NCBI RefSeq assembly: GCF_000002425.4
Contig: NC_037267.1
Location: 3,849,891-3,913,890 of the forward strand
DNA length: 64,000 nt
Reading direction: 5' to 3'
Source of the DNA: Physcomitrium patens
Lineage: Eukaryota; Streptophyta; Bryopsida; Funariales; Funariaceae
Under the pieces are notes generated by a model, which was not told the DNA's origin, made no database searches, and saw only the letters and a list, made by a program, of their open reading frames with translations. Positions 1-11,715 of the stretch are shown here, piece after piece; the stretch's first letter is position 1, and each line of letters begins with the position of its first letter. The position numbers and the translations under genes were made by a program.

Positions 1-838
1 GGATTTAGTTGCGATGGGGGGATAAGAGATGGATCGCGCATGTAGGCGATGATGCAGGAGAGGAGTCGGTATCATATTTTGGAAGGACTGCTGTGCACGT
101 AATTGACAGGTAGTGGTGATCAGTGGGTTGCAGAGCAGCCTCAAGCGTGATTGGTTGTGGTTGTGTTCTTTGAGATTTGCGGGGGCTCATTGTTGTAGTT
201 TGCGCGTGGCGCGAAGTTTTAGGGTTTGTTTCGTGAGGCGCACGATGGTGTGAAGAAGTGGAATACATTTGACTTTAGGTAGGATTGCAAGAATATCGTT
301 CGAGTCTCACGTTGATTGGGTAATAGAGTCCTGATTCCGAGTTTATTGAAAGAGATTACTCCAGTTGTGGATGCAAAAACCTCACCACTTTCCAACCTGC
401 CAGCAGTAAGTCTGTCGTCTCTCGTAATGCCAGTTGTGTTACAAAGTAATTTGCTGACTTTGCACAGATGATTATGCTGCAGAAGTCCTGCCTGGATATT
501 CTTTAGCTTTTTGCCAACATCTTGTTTAGCAGCTTAAGAGTGTTCTGGCGGGCATTTTCTGCGCTGTGAATGTTTTCTTGACTGAGAATTCGATCTGATT
601 AACTTTTCTGTCTGAAGAAAGCTTTGTCGAAGAGGGGAAATGTGATCCAACAGTGAAGAAACTCCTGATTTTGAGCAGTGCGGCCTCGACTCCCAAGGTA
701 GAGTTTTATCACAACTTTGTTCAGCATCGGTTGTGATTCCGCCGCTGCTAACAATGCTGCTGCATACAGGTTACGTTAAGTAAATCTTTTGTCTTTAGTC
801 ACAATCACGTAAGTAACATCTGGATGCAGGCTACCAGG
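1..838 (+). promoter_or_regulatory. Upstream region and probable 5' UTR of the VTT-domain gene
   Basis: No coding region is supported here; the antisense reading frame near the left edge has no recognisable domain. The stretch ends at a probable splice acceptor (cag at 826-828) just before the chosen ATG at 839. A candidate donor (CCAAG/gtagag) lies near 698-700, so a 5'-UTR intron is plausible. No TATA box or transcription start could be fixed. Confidence 0.4.
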
Positions 839-2553
839 ATGAGCAATTCAATGGATTCCCCGAAAGAGACTGACTTGTTTGAGAACATGGAGCTTCTTCA
901 AGGAGGTTCAGACAATGCAGCGTATCGTCAGCTTGGACATGCAGAGGAACAAGGAGACGACTTGGAGGAATTCGAGATTTTAGAGCGTCCTCTGCCTAGA
1001 TTTTGGCAGAGTCGGCGATGTCGGTGGATGGGACTCATTTGTCTTGCCATTGTGTTCCTTGGTGTTGCAGCTGTACTTCTCCATTGGTTAGCTCCTTTAT
1101 TTTTAGACAAGGTAAGCTACTCTGTTTATTAATTTGCGCTTTGATTAAAACCAGAATTTCCATGTCAATTATGGATTACACTGTCAAATGCAGTATAAAT
1201 ATGATGGAAATTCATATGCATTGTCCTTCCGTGCAGGTTATTATACCATTGATGATATGGGAGTCTACTGAATTTTCTAAGCCTGTTTTGGCGGTGGTTC
1301 TCGTATGCTCACTTGCAATATTTCCCATGTTCATCCTTCCATCAGGACCTTCCATGTGGTTATCAGGCATGATGTTTGGATATGGATTAGGATTCCTTAT
1401 AATTATGTCAGGAACTATGATTGGTCAGACCTTGCCCTACTTCATCGGACAATGGCTGTTGCATGATCGAATACAGGTCAGTACGTGTGTCATAGTTATT
1501 ACATGCTTGTCCGCATTCAATTTTATTACCTTGTCGAAATCATGTTTGTCTTCTTTGATTTTGGAGCAGCCGGTATCTTGGAAGCTTGTCAATTATATGT
1601 CTATTTGAATCTTTTCCGCACCATTCTGAGGTTTCTTGCATCCGTCTCCAGATGTGGCTAACAAAGTATCCAAAGAAGGCAGCCGTGTTAAGAGTTGCTG
1701 AACAAGGGGGTTGGTTTCAACAAGTTCGGACAATAATGCTGTTGCGGGTCTCCCCATTTCCATACCCCTTGTTCAATTATGTCATCACTGTTACCAACAT
1801 AAAATATGGCCCATATATCGTTGGTTCCATTTGTGGAATGGTTCCGGAGGCTTTCATTACAATATACAGGTATTATTTACTTAAATATTATCTTTACCAA
1901 GTGTAGTGTCTGTGGAGCAATTCCTTGGCTAGGACACCTGCAATTGTTTGTAGTGTGCAATTCAAGAATATTCTGGTATACTGCCTGGTCTAATGTTTGG
2001 TTTGATACGCTGTTGATTAAGATCGTGTCAAAAAAAGAAAAAAAGAACAAATCTTCCAAATGCGCAAAGAGCAATTTAGCAGTTTCTATTTCTTCCATAT
2101 TTATTCTGTCGTATTGTCAGCCTAAATGGTCTTTCGTTTGGATTGTTTTCTTTTCCGATCGTCCCGGACCTGAACTGGATTGCGATTAATTTTTGCAGTG
2201 GGAGGTTATTGTTTACACTGGCCGAGATCAAACACAAGAACAGGCACATAACCCCCCTGGAAATTGCCTACAACATTGTGGGAGCATGTATTGCGGCAGC
2301 AACGGCAATAACAGCAACCATATATGGGCGAAGGGCTTTAAAAGAACTGGAGCTCAAGGAAGCAGCGGAGCGAGAAGCTTCAGGGCAGCTTTCTCAGCCC
2401 ATGACAGATATTCTCTCGCAGTCACCGCCTTCTTTTAAGCATCCTATCACATGGACGGGTAATTCTTCATCAGACGCCTCACAACCACTAGCACAATCCC
2501 TCGAGGACTTCCCTCCTTCTATGTCAGAGCTTCCTACACATTCAAAGAAATAG
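839..2553 (+). CDS. TVP38/TMEM64 family membrane protein (VTT / SNARE-associated Golgi domain)
   Basis: Four exons join in phase: 839-1111, 1237-1476, 1652-1869 and 2199-2553, giving about 361 residues. All introns are GT..AG. An upstream ATG at 824 overlaps a likely acceptor, so 839 is preferred. The N-terminus is acidic and cytosolic-looking, followed by a strong membrane segment (GLICLAIVFLGVAAVLL) near residues 65-85. Exons 2-3 carry the VTT core: the segment FILPSGPSMWLSG, then FGYGLGF, a GTMIGQTLPYFIGQ glycine pattern, and RVSPFPYPLFNYV with the following FxxGxxxGMVPEAF-type region. The C-terminal tail (about 90 residues) is charged, then serine/proline-rich. The family comprises DedA/VTT proteins of the endomembrane system, with scramblase-like activity shown for some animal members. 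The exact compartment and substrate here are not deducible. Family assignment is firm; function is inferred only from family. Confidence 0.88.
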
Positions 2554-5100
2554 CTATTTTCTTCTCCCGTATGTGGATTGCACGTTTGTTGCAAGTATGA
2601 GGGGGCACGAGATGTTTGCATGCAAACCTTGTGCGACAAATGATTAATTCATCTGCCTCAGCATTTATTGCACATGTTTGCCATTCGCCAAAGCTCCGAA
2701 CCAACAGCACCTACAATTTGTGGTAGGACGATTGTATTGGGATTTGTGTAGTCGATGCAATAGTTGATTAGTTTTGGAGATGGCGCCGATCACATAAACT
2801 TTTGTACAGCTGTAGACTTGAAAAGCCTACCACAAATTTGTGTAGACTCTCCTAGGAAGTATTTAGCTATTATAATTAATTTCAATGTGTGCTTCAGAAT
2901 CCTTGGAAAATTTCCACTGGCATATTATGGAAGTGATAATTTTGGTAAAGTCCTTTTTTTACAATTTTTGAATATGCACAGAATCAGCTTTACCGAAATT
3001 GTTCTTAGTTGCACGTAGCAGGTATTCGGATATATACCTATCATTATTGCCACTGCAATTCTGTTCTGCTACCTACTATGTCTTTGCAGAACCTTCAGTT
3101 TGGTGGTCTGGCGATCATTATGGGACAGAGCTTTTAAGTGAATTTATCTCTTCCGGTTCAAACCCCCTCTATTAAATTCTTGTGTTAGGAATGTCTTGCA
3201 ACTTGAGACCTTCAAACAATCCTTGCGTTTTTACAACATGATTGCAATGGCGTACAGTATTGCCTGATGGGGCTTGCTATTTCACATCACTCTCAAGTCT
3301 GCAAGATGTAAAACAAAGAGCGCTGTCAAGACCAGCACAAAGTTGAGCTTGTATGTCTTCTTCAAGCTTTTCGTGCTCATATTTTGCTCGAACGGAAGAA
3401 GGAATTCCGAGGTATTATTGCTTCGTTGTGCAAGCTTTGAAGCCCTTGTTTGGCTTACAGGGTTTACCCCTGCGCTGTGAAGGAATGCTGTTGTATTGGC
3501 AACCGCGTGGGGCATTTCGAGAGAAACGAGTCGACTCGTTTGCCGGGCAATAATTTGTGGTAAAATCTATTTGGGTGTGTCAAGGGGAAGAGGAATTGGG
3601 TTGTCGCCAGTGCCACTCGATGCTTTCGTGCGCCTCCAAATCGGCATCCTAGAGGATTTGTAACCGCTTCTCAGATTGCGGATTGTCTCGCATCGGCCGG
3701 TCCCACGCGTAGTTAGGAAACTGACGTTGACGGAAGCGATGCGGCCGATTGATTCTCTTGAAAAGCTGAGGAAGAATCTTGCGTCCTTGCGTTGGGGACA
3801 AGCGGCATGGGTCCCTTTCGATGCAGTTCAGAGCCCTCGTTCCGAACATGTTCCTACCGGTATTCTCTCATCGGCATCGTTTTTGATGAATTTTGCATCA
3901 TTCCCGAAGCCTGACAATTGAGAAATCTGTTGCTTGGTGATGCTATTTCTGTGGGTAGAGGTAGCTAGCGACCGTACGTCCTTGTGGGATGCAGTGCTAG
4001 TCGACTTGCATGGGATTTTTAGGTATACATGGTCACACTTCGTCTCCATCTTGCGAACCGCTAATTTGGTTTCCCTGTAGAGCTAGACCTTCACGACTCC
4101 CGTTCTTATTGCTTTTAGAGCAAATTCACTAGAGAGTATTAGAGTTATCGGCAACCTCCCCATCTTGACTTGTGTTACACTGCTGCAATTTCAAATCGAA
4201 AGGCTTACCAATCTTATACTACAAGAATTGCAAGTTTTATTTCCTTTTTCCAGGCCGCATGGGGTAAATCTGTGCTTGAGAGCCCAGGACTCATCATTCA
4301 GGTACTCGGCGCACATCCACAGACCAAATTGACCCAACTCCAGGTATTCCTTTACTAGCATTTTGCTAATTCACTATGCCATCTGCAAAACCTACTTTCC
4401 TCTCTACAATACTAATGTATTGGTAAGATTGTGAGAGTTGCTGGTGCTGAAGGCACACTCACGCTCAACTTTCGTGTCAGCTATTCATCTATCAACAGCA
4501 GGGTCCTCATTTCTTTCCCTCTCTCCTTTGTTACATTGACTGGTCTACAAGATCAGGACTTTTTCATGTGCATTAAGTTTGCAAAAGATGATGTCGATGT
4601 AGACAAGCAAGCAGAATTGGTAGAGATGTTGAAATGAAGCTTCAGTCTCTATGAAGCAGGGAATGTGTCTTGATCTGTGCGGCGTTTCTCTCTGCAATTC
4701 CTTGTGCTCACTACAAGTCATGCCGAGCTTCCCAGTCTGGTTGAGAAACCATGAAAAAACTGAAGCAGCAGCTAATATTTTGAAACATGCTTCAATTCTC
4801 ACTGCTTTCTGTGCAGGTTGTTTGTTTTTCCAACTTCTGTAATTTGGGTGTGAGCATTAATTGAGTTGTTGGGAGTAATCACTATTTCACAACCGGCATG
4901 TAGACGTATCAATTGGTGTCGTAGGTTTGTATCCTGCACGAGGAAAGACATTTTCAAGTGAAGAGATTGGATTATTTCTGATTTGTAAGGCAAGGCATTA
5001 TTGTGGCGTATTCATTTGATTAGTTTGTCTGGCGCACTAGTTAGTGATACTGAGTAAAGTGTTACAAATTTTACAACGGCCATCAAATGCTTGTAGCAGA
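2554..5100. other. 3' flank and unassigned stretch; possible decayed or unrecognised gene around 3676-4640 (+)
   Basis: After the VTT-gene 3' UTR, this stretch has moderate GC and short open segments on the plus strand with plausible acceptors and donors. Examples are 3676-3921, a segment after ctttttccag at about 4256 reading AAWGKSVLESPG, and 4431-4637 ending in a stop. The pieces look more protein-like than the AT-rich blocks, but I recognise no domain and cannot join them convincingly. It may be a lineage-specific gene, a pseudogene or a noncoding transcript. Confidence 0.2.
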
Positions 5101-6650
5101 TGTCTACTAACATGGATGTTTGTTGCTTGATGTTACAGAAAAGTATGAGAAAATAGTCATTAACCATGTCTTGATAGTGTTATTGAATTTTATTTGAATG
5201 GTTGTTTCAAATGCTATGATCTTTCTTTCTTTCTTCCCTTTTTTTTTTTTTTTTTTTTTTGAATAAAGGTTGGGCAATAGTTGTGATGTTATAGCTGTAA
5301 GTTTAGGGTTGGATTTGAACTGTTAATCTTTTGATATCATTTTGGATATTGGGTACAATGTTGATATATTTTGGTAGTTTAAAGTTATTTTAGACCAAAT
5401 AAAATAAGACATTCTTAATAAATCAAGGAAGATTGTTTTATTTGTGTTTTCATTGTGGTTGATGAAACTAAGTATGTATGTTTGTAAGTAACTAAAGTAA
5501 ATGTATTATAGGTTATTGTTTTAAAAAATATCATAGTAATATGAATTTTTTTCTTTTATGAAAAGGTTTTAATTTAAATACTTTTTAGTCTATGAATTAT
5601 ATGGTATATTAAAGATGCATGCTTTACATGATAAATAAAATAAGATTTTATTAATATTATCTTAAAAAAAATACTTAAGAAATATTGCTTTTTAAGTAAT
5701 TAGATTATGTCTAATTTTTCATGTAGTTTAAAACATCTACTTAAATTTATGTATTCACATCTCTTTTATTATAAATTAAGATGAGAATCTAAATCCATTA
5801 AGTTCATGCAATGATATTATTTTTTATAAAAAAATATTCTAATTAAGGATATCATTTAACTTATAAACATATAAGTTATAAACATATAATTTATCTAACT
5901 TGGTGTCCCAAAAAAATGCAATATAGATAGAAGTGCCATTTCAATATAAAATTATACATATTGCTAAAAAATTACAATTATTAATCTACAGAAATTCAAA
6001 TAACACAAAGATTCTAAAAGTATAACAATTACACATTGTAATTTTTTATATAGATATATAAATATTAATAAGAATATTATAAATTCTTAACAATTTCAAA
6101 AAGTGGTTCATTAATAAATGAAAATATTTTTATGACATATTATAATATATATATATATATATAGAATTTTATATTATAAAGACAAACTATTTGAGTGTTT
6201 TTTTTAAAGTAATTTATTCAAGATAAATCAAAAAATTTATTTTAAATAACTACAATTATCAAAATTTATAAATAAATACTGAAGTATAACATCGAATATT
6301 ATTATTTTTAATTAATTATATAAAACAAAATTCTTTGAACACTTGTGTGAGGTTAGCTATGAAATTGATCGAAACAGTAACCATTTGACCCGAACGTGCT
6401 CATAAGATACATAATTTTTTTTCATCTTAACTATAAAATCCACATTGTCCAATTAAATATGATACATGTGGTTATAAATACATAACTATAATGGATGTAG
6501 TGTTAAAGTGGCTATTTTAGATTTTCGTTATAAAATGAAAAAAAGAAAAAACTATTTAATACTCATTTATTTATAAATACATACATTTACTTACATCATT
6601 GTACAACTCTTCAAAAACTTAAAAAGCAAATAATAATACCCAGATGTGCT
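5100..6650. other. AT-rich intergenic block with homopolymer and TA microsatellite
   Basis: The stretch is extremely A+T-rich with no open reading frame of note. It contains a 22-base T tract at 5239-5260, a short tandem (aagttataaacatat) near 5869-5890 and a TA run near 6147-6162. No transposase or retroelement domain could be read. Base composition changes abruptly at about 6650, where the SHMT gene island begins. Confidence 0.6.
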
Positions 6651-7769
6651 CAACGTCAAAAGAGATGTGAACGGATGAAAGAAGGGCGACGAATGAATGA
6701 AATCGCGGGCCCCGAACGAATGAAACATGTGAAATGTGATGAATGAGAAATCGGGATGATGGATAGAATATTCTCCAGCTTGTCTCGGAACTCAGCGTGG
6801 AAGCGAGATCCATTGACTGATTCGCAGGCATCCCTTTATAGTCTCCCTCCCTCCCTTCTTTCCTTCCCTTCCCTTCCCGTCCTTTCCTTTCCTGCAATCC
6901 CTACCTGCCCGATTGATTGGCAGCCTGACAGCGTGGGACTGCGTGCGTTGCGATGCGGAGGATTCGCGGGCTGGAAATGACAACACCATGAGGATCGGCA
7001 TACTCACTCTCATTCGTCCCCCAATTCTCCTTACTTGTGCAGAGTGGCACGGGATGAAACAATCGAACGAACGAAAAAAGGAACGGATTAAGTGCCACAT
7101 CGGATATGGAAAGAAATTCTTGCTGGAATCGACGTCGAGAGTTGCTGTTTCCGGTGCAGGAGAGGAGGAGCCAGATTCTTCTACTTGCGCCAGAAATGCC
7201 AGGCAGCAGCAGATGTAGCAGGCAACCAACGGATGTGACCAGCGGTAGGATTCCAGCAGTATTCTGTGACGCAGTGGGATCAAAATATCACGCACCCAGG
7301 TGAAACCAATTGGGCCAGACCACAGCATGGATGCGGGCTTTTTCCCCATCTTCGCTTATGCGGCACAAACTGGGGATAAATACCGAAGGAAGCTAGTTGA
7401 CGAAGGAAGCGAATCGTGGGGGTGATGCAACTTACAGGGGCGAGTTTGCTAATCTGGACGGCCCTGGAGGTGGAGCCCTTTTTGCCCAGATTAGCTCTCC
7501 CCATGGATCCTAAAGTGAAAGAGCAGCAGCTGGACTGCAGCCCCCCCCCCCCCGAAGATGCGTCTGGAAGGCCCCACCGCCACACCTCCTTCGCTCACCC
7601 CCCCCCTTCCCCTCCCAGATCTACATTTGCTTCTTTAAACCCCTTGGCCCAGTGCACTTTAGCGTCATTCTCTCTGCTTCGTCCCGCTTCTCCTCTCTTG
7701 GTCTCGACTCCTCAAGCCCAGGGATCCTCTTCTTGTAGCTGCGGAGAGCGTCGCTTTGTTTCCTCGCAG
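6650..7769 (+). promoter_or_regulatory. Promoter region and noncoding first exon of the SHMT gene
   Basis: GC content rises sharply relative to the left flank. The left edge (6672-6765) is rich in GAATG/GATGG repeats such as gacgaatgaatgaaa and gatgatggat. CT-rich tracts (ctccctccctccc, about 6843-6890) and a C12-14 run (about 7542-7555) precede the probable leader. The leader ends at a donor, CGCAG/gtattc, at 7769/7770. Open frames on both strands here show no recognisable domain and are treated as chance. Confidence 0.45.
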
Positions 7770-7792
7770 GTATTCTACCCGGCTACGTCGTG

Positions 7793-7824
<32 letters not shown>

Positions 7825-8586
7825 CTTTCCTTCTTCTTCTTCTTCTCCGATGTATTGCTTGCTTTGGGTCTTGTTGGTGGTGCCGTATAAGAGAGTTGGG
7901 TTTTGGTGATTTCATGTGGCTCAGCGTGGGGTATTGTCTGGGTGTCAAAGGTGTGGATAAGATACCTCACTGCGGAGTTTTGGGTTGTTTCTTTCAACGA
8001 ACTTTTATGTAATAGTGTTGCGTCAGTTGCTCTCGTTTGAGATTTTGCGGTAAGCACCAGGTTCACCTAAACCTGATTGTGCGAGTATAGGTTGTCTATT
8101 GGGGGCTTTTCTTGGAACCGTTGAACTAGCGATTGCCGCTTCACGGCCTAACTGTGGAGGGTTATTTCTTTTTCCTCCATTTCCCTCGTGGAGGAACTTG
8201 TGGTTTACTAGACGGCACTTTGAGAAGGAAAATGTGTTTCTCTGTCACTAGTGAGAATGGAGGGTGCCGGATCGACCTGTTTCTGGCACTCCCCGTCCAA
8301 AGTTTTCCGTAGTCAGCTTAGACGACATTGGGATGTACCTCTGCACTGTGATTTTACTACGAGATGCCTTATGTCGCCCACTGAGAATGATTAGATCCTC
8401 CTTCGTATTTTTATCAACGGTTTGTTTTCTTCGTTGATTTAAGCTTCATCTATTTTCTTAAGAAAGAATGCCAAAAATCTTTATGAACTGGTGGCATTCT
8501 TTTCTGTGAGGGAATTACATTACTTCCTGTGCCTTGTAGCTAGTAATCTCTTTCTAGCTAAGACCTGTATTCTTGTTTGGCTACAG
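7770..8586 (+). other. 5'-UTR intron of the SHMT gene, with a 30-base T tract
   Basis: The donor CGCAG/gtattc is at 7769/7770 and the acceptor gctacag at 8586, 20 bases before the SHMT ATG. Just inside the donor lies a 30-base T run (7795-7824) followed by tttcttcc-type pyrimidines. Long 5'-UTR introns are common in highly expressed plant genes and can enhance expression; that role is inference here. Splicing is read from consensus only. Confidence 0.5.
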
Positions 8587-8606
8587 AAAACATCGACAAA
8601 GGAATC

Positions 8607-10351
8607 ATGGGTGAGGAGGCAGTCGAGTACAAGGTCGCCGAGTGGGGAAACCAGTCTCTGGAGGTTGCTGACGAGGAGATTTACAACCTCATCGAGCATG
8701 AGAAGGTGCGCCAATGCCGGGGCATTGAGCTCATTGCTTCCGAGAACTTCACATCTCAGGCCGTGATCGAAGCTTTGGGGTCCGCCCTTACCAACAAGTA
8801 CTCAGAGGGGCTCCCCGGAGCCAGGTACTATGGTGGTAATGAGTTCATCGATCAGATCGAGAACCTGTGCAAAGCCAGGGCGTTGAAGGCTTTCCACTTG
8901 GACAGCGAGAAGTGGGGTGTGAATGTACAGCCCTACTCTGGCTCCCCTGCTAACTTCGCTGTTTACACTGCGCTTCTCAACCCTCACGATCGCATCATGG
9001 GCCTGGACCTTCCCTCGGGGGGTCACTTGACTCACGGATACTACACATCTGGCGGGAAGAAAATCTCTGCTACTTCAATTTTTTTTGAGAGCTTGCCTTA
9101 CAAGGTGAACTACGAGACTGGATACATCGATTACGAGAAGTTGGAGGAGAAGGCAATGGACTTCCGTCCTAAGATGATTATCTCTGGAGGAAGCGCATAT
9201 CCTAGAGACTGGGACTATGCACGGCTCAGGACTATTGCTGATAAGGTTGGAGCCCTGTTGATGTGCGATATGGCACACTACAGTGGTCTCGTGGCCGCCC
9301 AGGAAGTGAACCAACCATTTGATTACTGTGATGTGGTGACCACCACGACCCACAAGAGTCTGAGGGGACCCCGCGCGGGAATGATCTTCTACAGGAAAGG
9401 CCCGAAGCCAGCGAAGAAGGGACAGCCAGAGGGCGCTGTCTACGACTACGAAGACAAGATTAACTTCTCCGTCTTCCCATCCTTGCAGGGAGGACCACAC
9501 AACCATCAGATCGCTGCTTTGGCGGTTGCGCTCAAGCAGGTGGATACTCCTCTGTTCAAAGCATACGCGAAGCAAGTCAAAGCCAATGCCAAGGCTATTG
9601 GAGAAGCATTGATGAAGAAGGGATACAAGATGGTGACTGGCGGCACAGAGAATCACTTGGTTTTGTGGGATCTGCGACCTCTCGGACTCACTGGAAACAA
9701 GGTGGAGAAAGTGTGTGAGCTTGCCCACATCACATTGAACAAGAATGCCGTATTCGGTGACAGCAGTGCTTTGGCCCCTGGTGGTGTCCGAGTTGGTAAG
9801 CGACTGATCCAACAGTGAATGGCTGCATAATCGTCTAGTTATTTTCTCGCCGTATGTGTATCTAGCCTTTGGAATAGTGGAGATAACTTCAGGTCTATTG
9901 GTGCAATTTGTTGTTTCACCGGGACCAGTGGAATGAATCCGAGACGACTTACGTGTCAAGATGTTTCTTGTGTAATTCTATGCTCACCTTGTGTACTACG
10001 TAAATTGACATTGTTATGTGGTTATCTTGTGGCGTGATAAATGTTGGCTTACAGTACTTGTACAGTAATGTTTTTCTCTAACACCATCATTTGTAACGTT
10101 CAGGCGCACCCGCCATGACATCTCGTGGGCTGAAGGAGAAAGACTTCGAGCAGATTGCTGACTTTCTGGAGCGTGCCGTAAACATCACCTTGAAGGTGCA
10201 GAAGGAGAGGGGCAAATTGCTGAAGGAATTTAACAAGGGATTGGAAAACAACGAAGAGATCGCTGCCCTGAAGAGGGATGTAGAGAAGTTCTCCATGTCT
10301 TTTGACATGCCTGGGTTCGATGTCAACAAACTTAAGTATGGCAACGAATAG
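8607..10351 (+). CDS. SHMT: Serine hydroxymethyltransferase, cytosolic type
   Basis: Two coding exons, 8607-9795 and 10104-10351, join in phase to give about 478 residues. The junction rebuilds the conserved [14 protein letters not shown] segment across a 308-bp intron (G/gtaag..cag/GC). The enzyme is PLP-dependent and interconverts serine plus tetrahydrofolate with glycine plus 5,10-methylene-THF. The PLP lysine lies in [12 protein letters not shown], about residue 250. Other SHMT hallmarks are [49 protein letters not shown] and [11 protein letters not shown]. There is no transit peptide ([15 protein letters not shown] start), which fits the cytosolic isoform rather than the mitochondrial photorespiratory one. 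The start is the first ATG after the 5'-UTR acceptor. A single coding intron is few for this family in plants. Confidence 0.97.
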
Positions 10352-11715
10352 AGGCTTGCTTAGTCCATATTTACTGAACGGTAGTTTTCAGTTGATATAG
10401 TCAGTCCAGAGAGGTCAGAGGTCTCTACTAAAGCCGTCTCTGGATTGACCTCTCACAATTGTAGTTAACCTCTATTTTTTTAATACTTGCGCATGGTGTG
10501 CATTCACCCAACTCTTACATATAATCCACGGATGCTCCATAATGCTATTAATGACACGGATATTCTGTACTGGCCCTTCGAAAAACTTGCCTTGGAGCTG
10601 TATACTGATAACTGACAACGGACATTATATTCAACATGATTGCTGCTGTTTGACGGGGCGAATACGTTTCTGAGTGTCTGGAAACATGTTACCTGTCGTG
10701 AAACGTATACTCACTAGAAGGGAGAATAATATATTGCAGTATAGATGGGTGAACGGAGATAGTGTGAGTAGTACAACAATATCATCTAAGTCTCAAGGAA
10801 CAGGAATATTTTTTTGAGTCGAAAAACTTGTCTATCCTTGACCATTAAGGCTCACTGTGCATCAAGATTTTAGAGAGCGTTAAAATATGTTCCATCTTCT
10901 ACACATACAGGCAGTTTAACGCTCGTCATGCTAAGGTGTAGTTGAAGCTTACATTACAGGGTGGACTACTTCCAAGGAACTAGAAAATTACAAATTAATT
11001 TGTCAGCATTAACAACTCTAAAAATCGATTAAAGTGTAAATTAAATTCTAATTTTTCAAAGATTTAGATATCCATGAAAAGACACATTAGAACATGTATT
11101 ACTAGTAAAACGAAATCTATTTGCGTTATTCAATCATTTGTTTATAGTCTGGCAAATTATACTCCGATAGAAGATCTTCCCTGCATGGATAGAATGTTTT
11201 GATAACTAGTTGCGCATTCTGTGTTCTAAATTAAACCCTCCACAGCTTTCGATGTTCTTATTACAATTTCTGTAGGATCTAGCATTCTTTTATATTTTGC
11301 ATTCTTTTCATTCCTACTTTGTGAGAACTCAAGATCCTTGTTTTTATTTAATTGTTTAGTCCAGAATGTTGTCAAGTCCTTACACAGATCTTGCGAGAGC
11401 GAAAAACGAAAAACGAAAAACATTACATTTGATGTACAAAGTAGTTAGAAGTAAAAGTAAAAATCAACTTTCCACTCGGGTAAGGATACGTGCCAGCTTA
11501 TACGCGACTTCTGTTTGGAAGGCAGGGCAGAGCATTCTGCAAGATGGTCAAGTAGCCGATTTTCAGTTTCGGACGATGCGCAAGCAGATTTCGAGGGAGG
11601 AAGGAATTTCAAGCATCAAACTCGATTGATTAGGCTCTGGGTTTTGTTAGGTTTCTTTCCATAGATCAGAGCGGGACGTGTGTGGTCGCTTGATTCGGAG
11701 CACTGAGGGAGGAGG
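10352..11715. other. SHMT 3' UTR and intergenic region up to the PRCC-family gene
   Basis: The proximal part is SHMT 3' UTR and includes a stem-loop: gtcagtccagaga (10400-10412) pairs with tctctggattgac (10437-10449) with one G-T wobble. From about 10980 to 11120 the sequence is AT-rich. The last ~250 bases before 11716 rise in GC and probably hold the promoter and leader of the next gene. No protein domain is seen. Confidence 0.4.

Noticed and set aside
1003-1608. Open frame of 201 codons in the VTT gene region
   Set aside because: It reads through two introns; only 1237-1476 of it is true exon 2.
3150-3170. B-box-like ggttcaaacccc
   Set aside because: No matching A box or acceptor stem nearby; treated as chance.
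6792-7349. Minus-strand open frame (185 codons) in the SHMT upstream region
   Set aside because: No domain, low-complexity RKGKDGKGREGKKGG run derived from a CT-rich tract, and it overlaps a probable promoter.
9075-9959. Long minus-strand open frame (294 codons) opposite the SHMT gene
   Set aside because: It lies antisense to a strongly conserved enzyme and has no recognisable domain; long antisense frames are common opposite GC-biased coding sequence.
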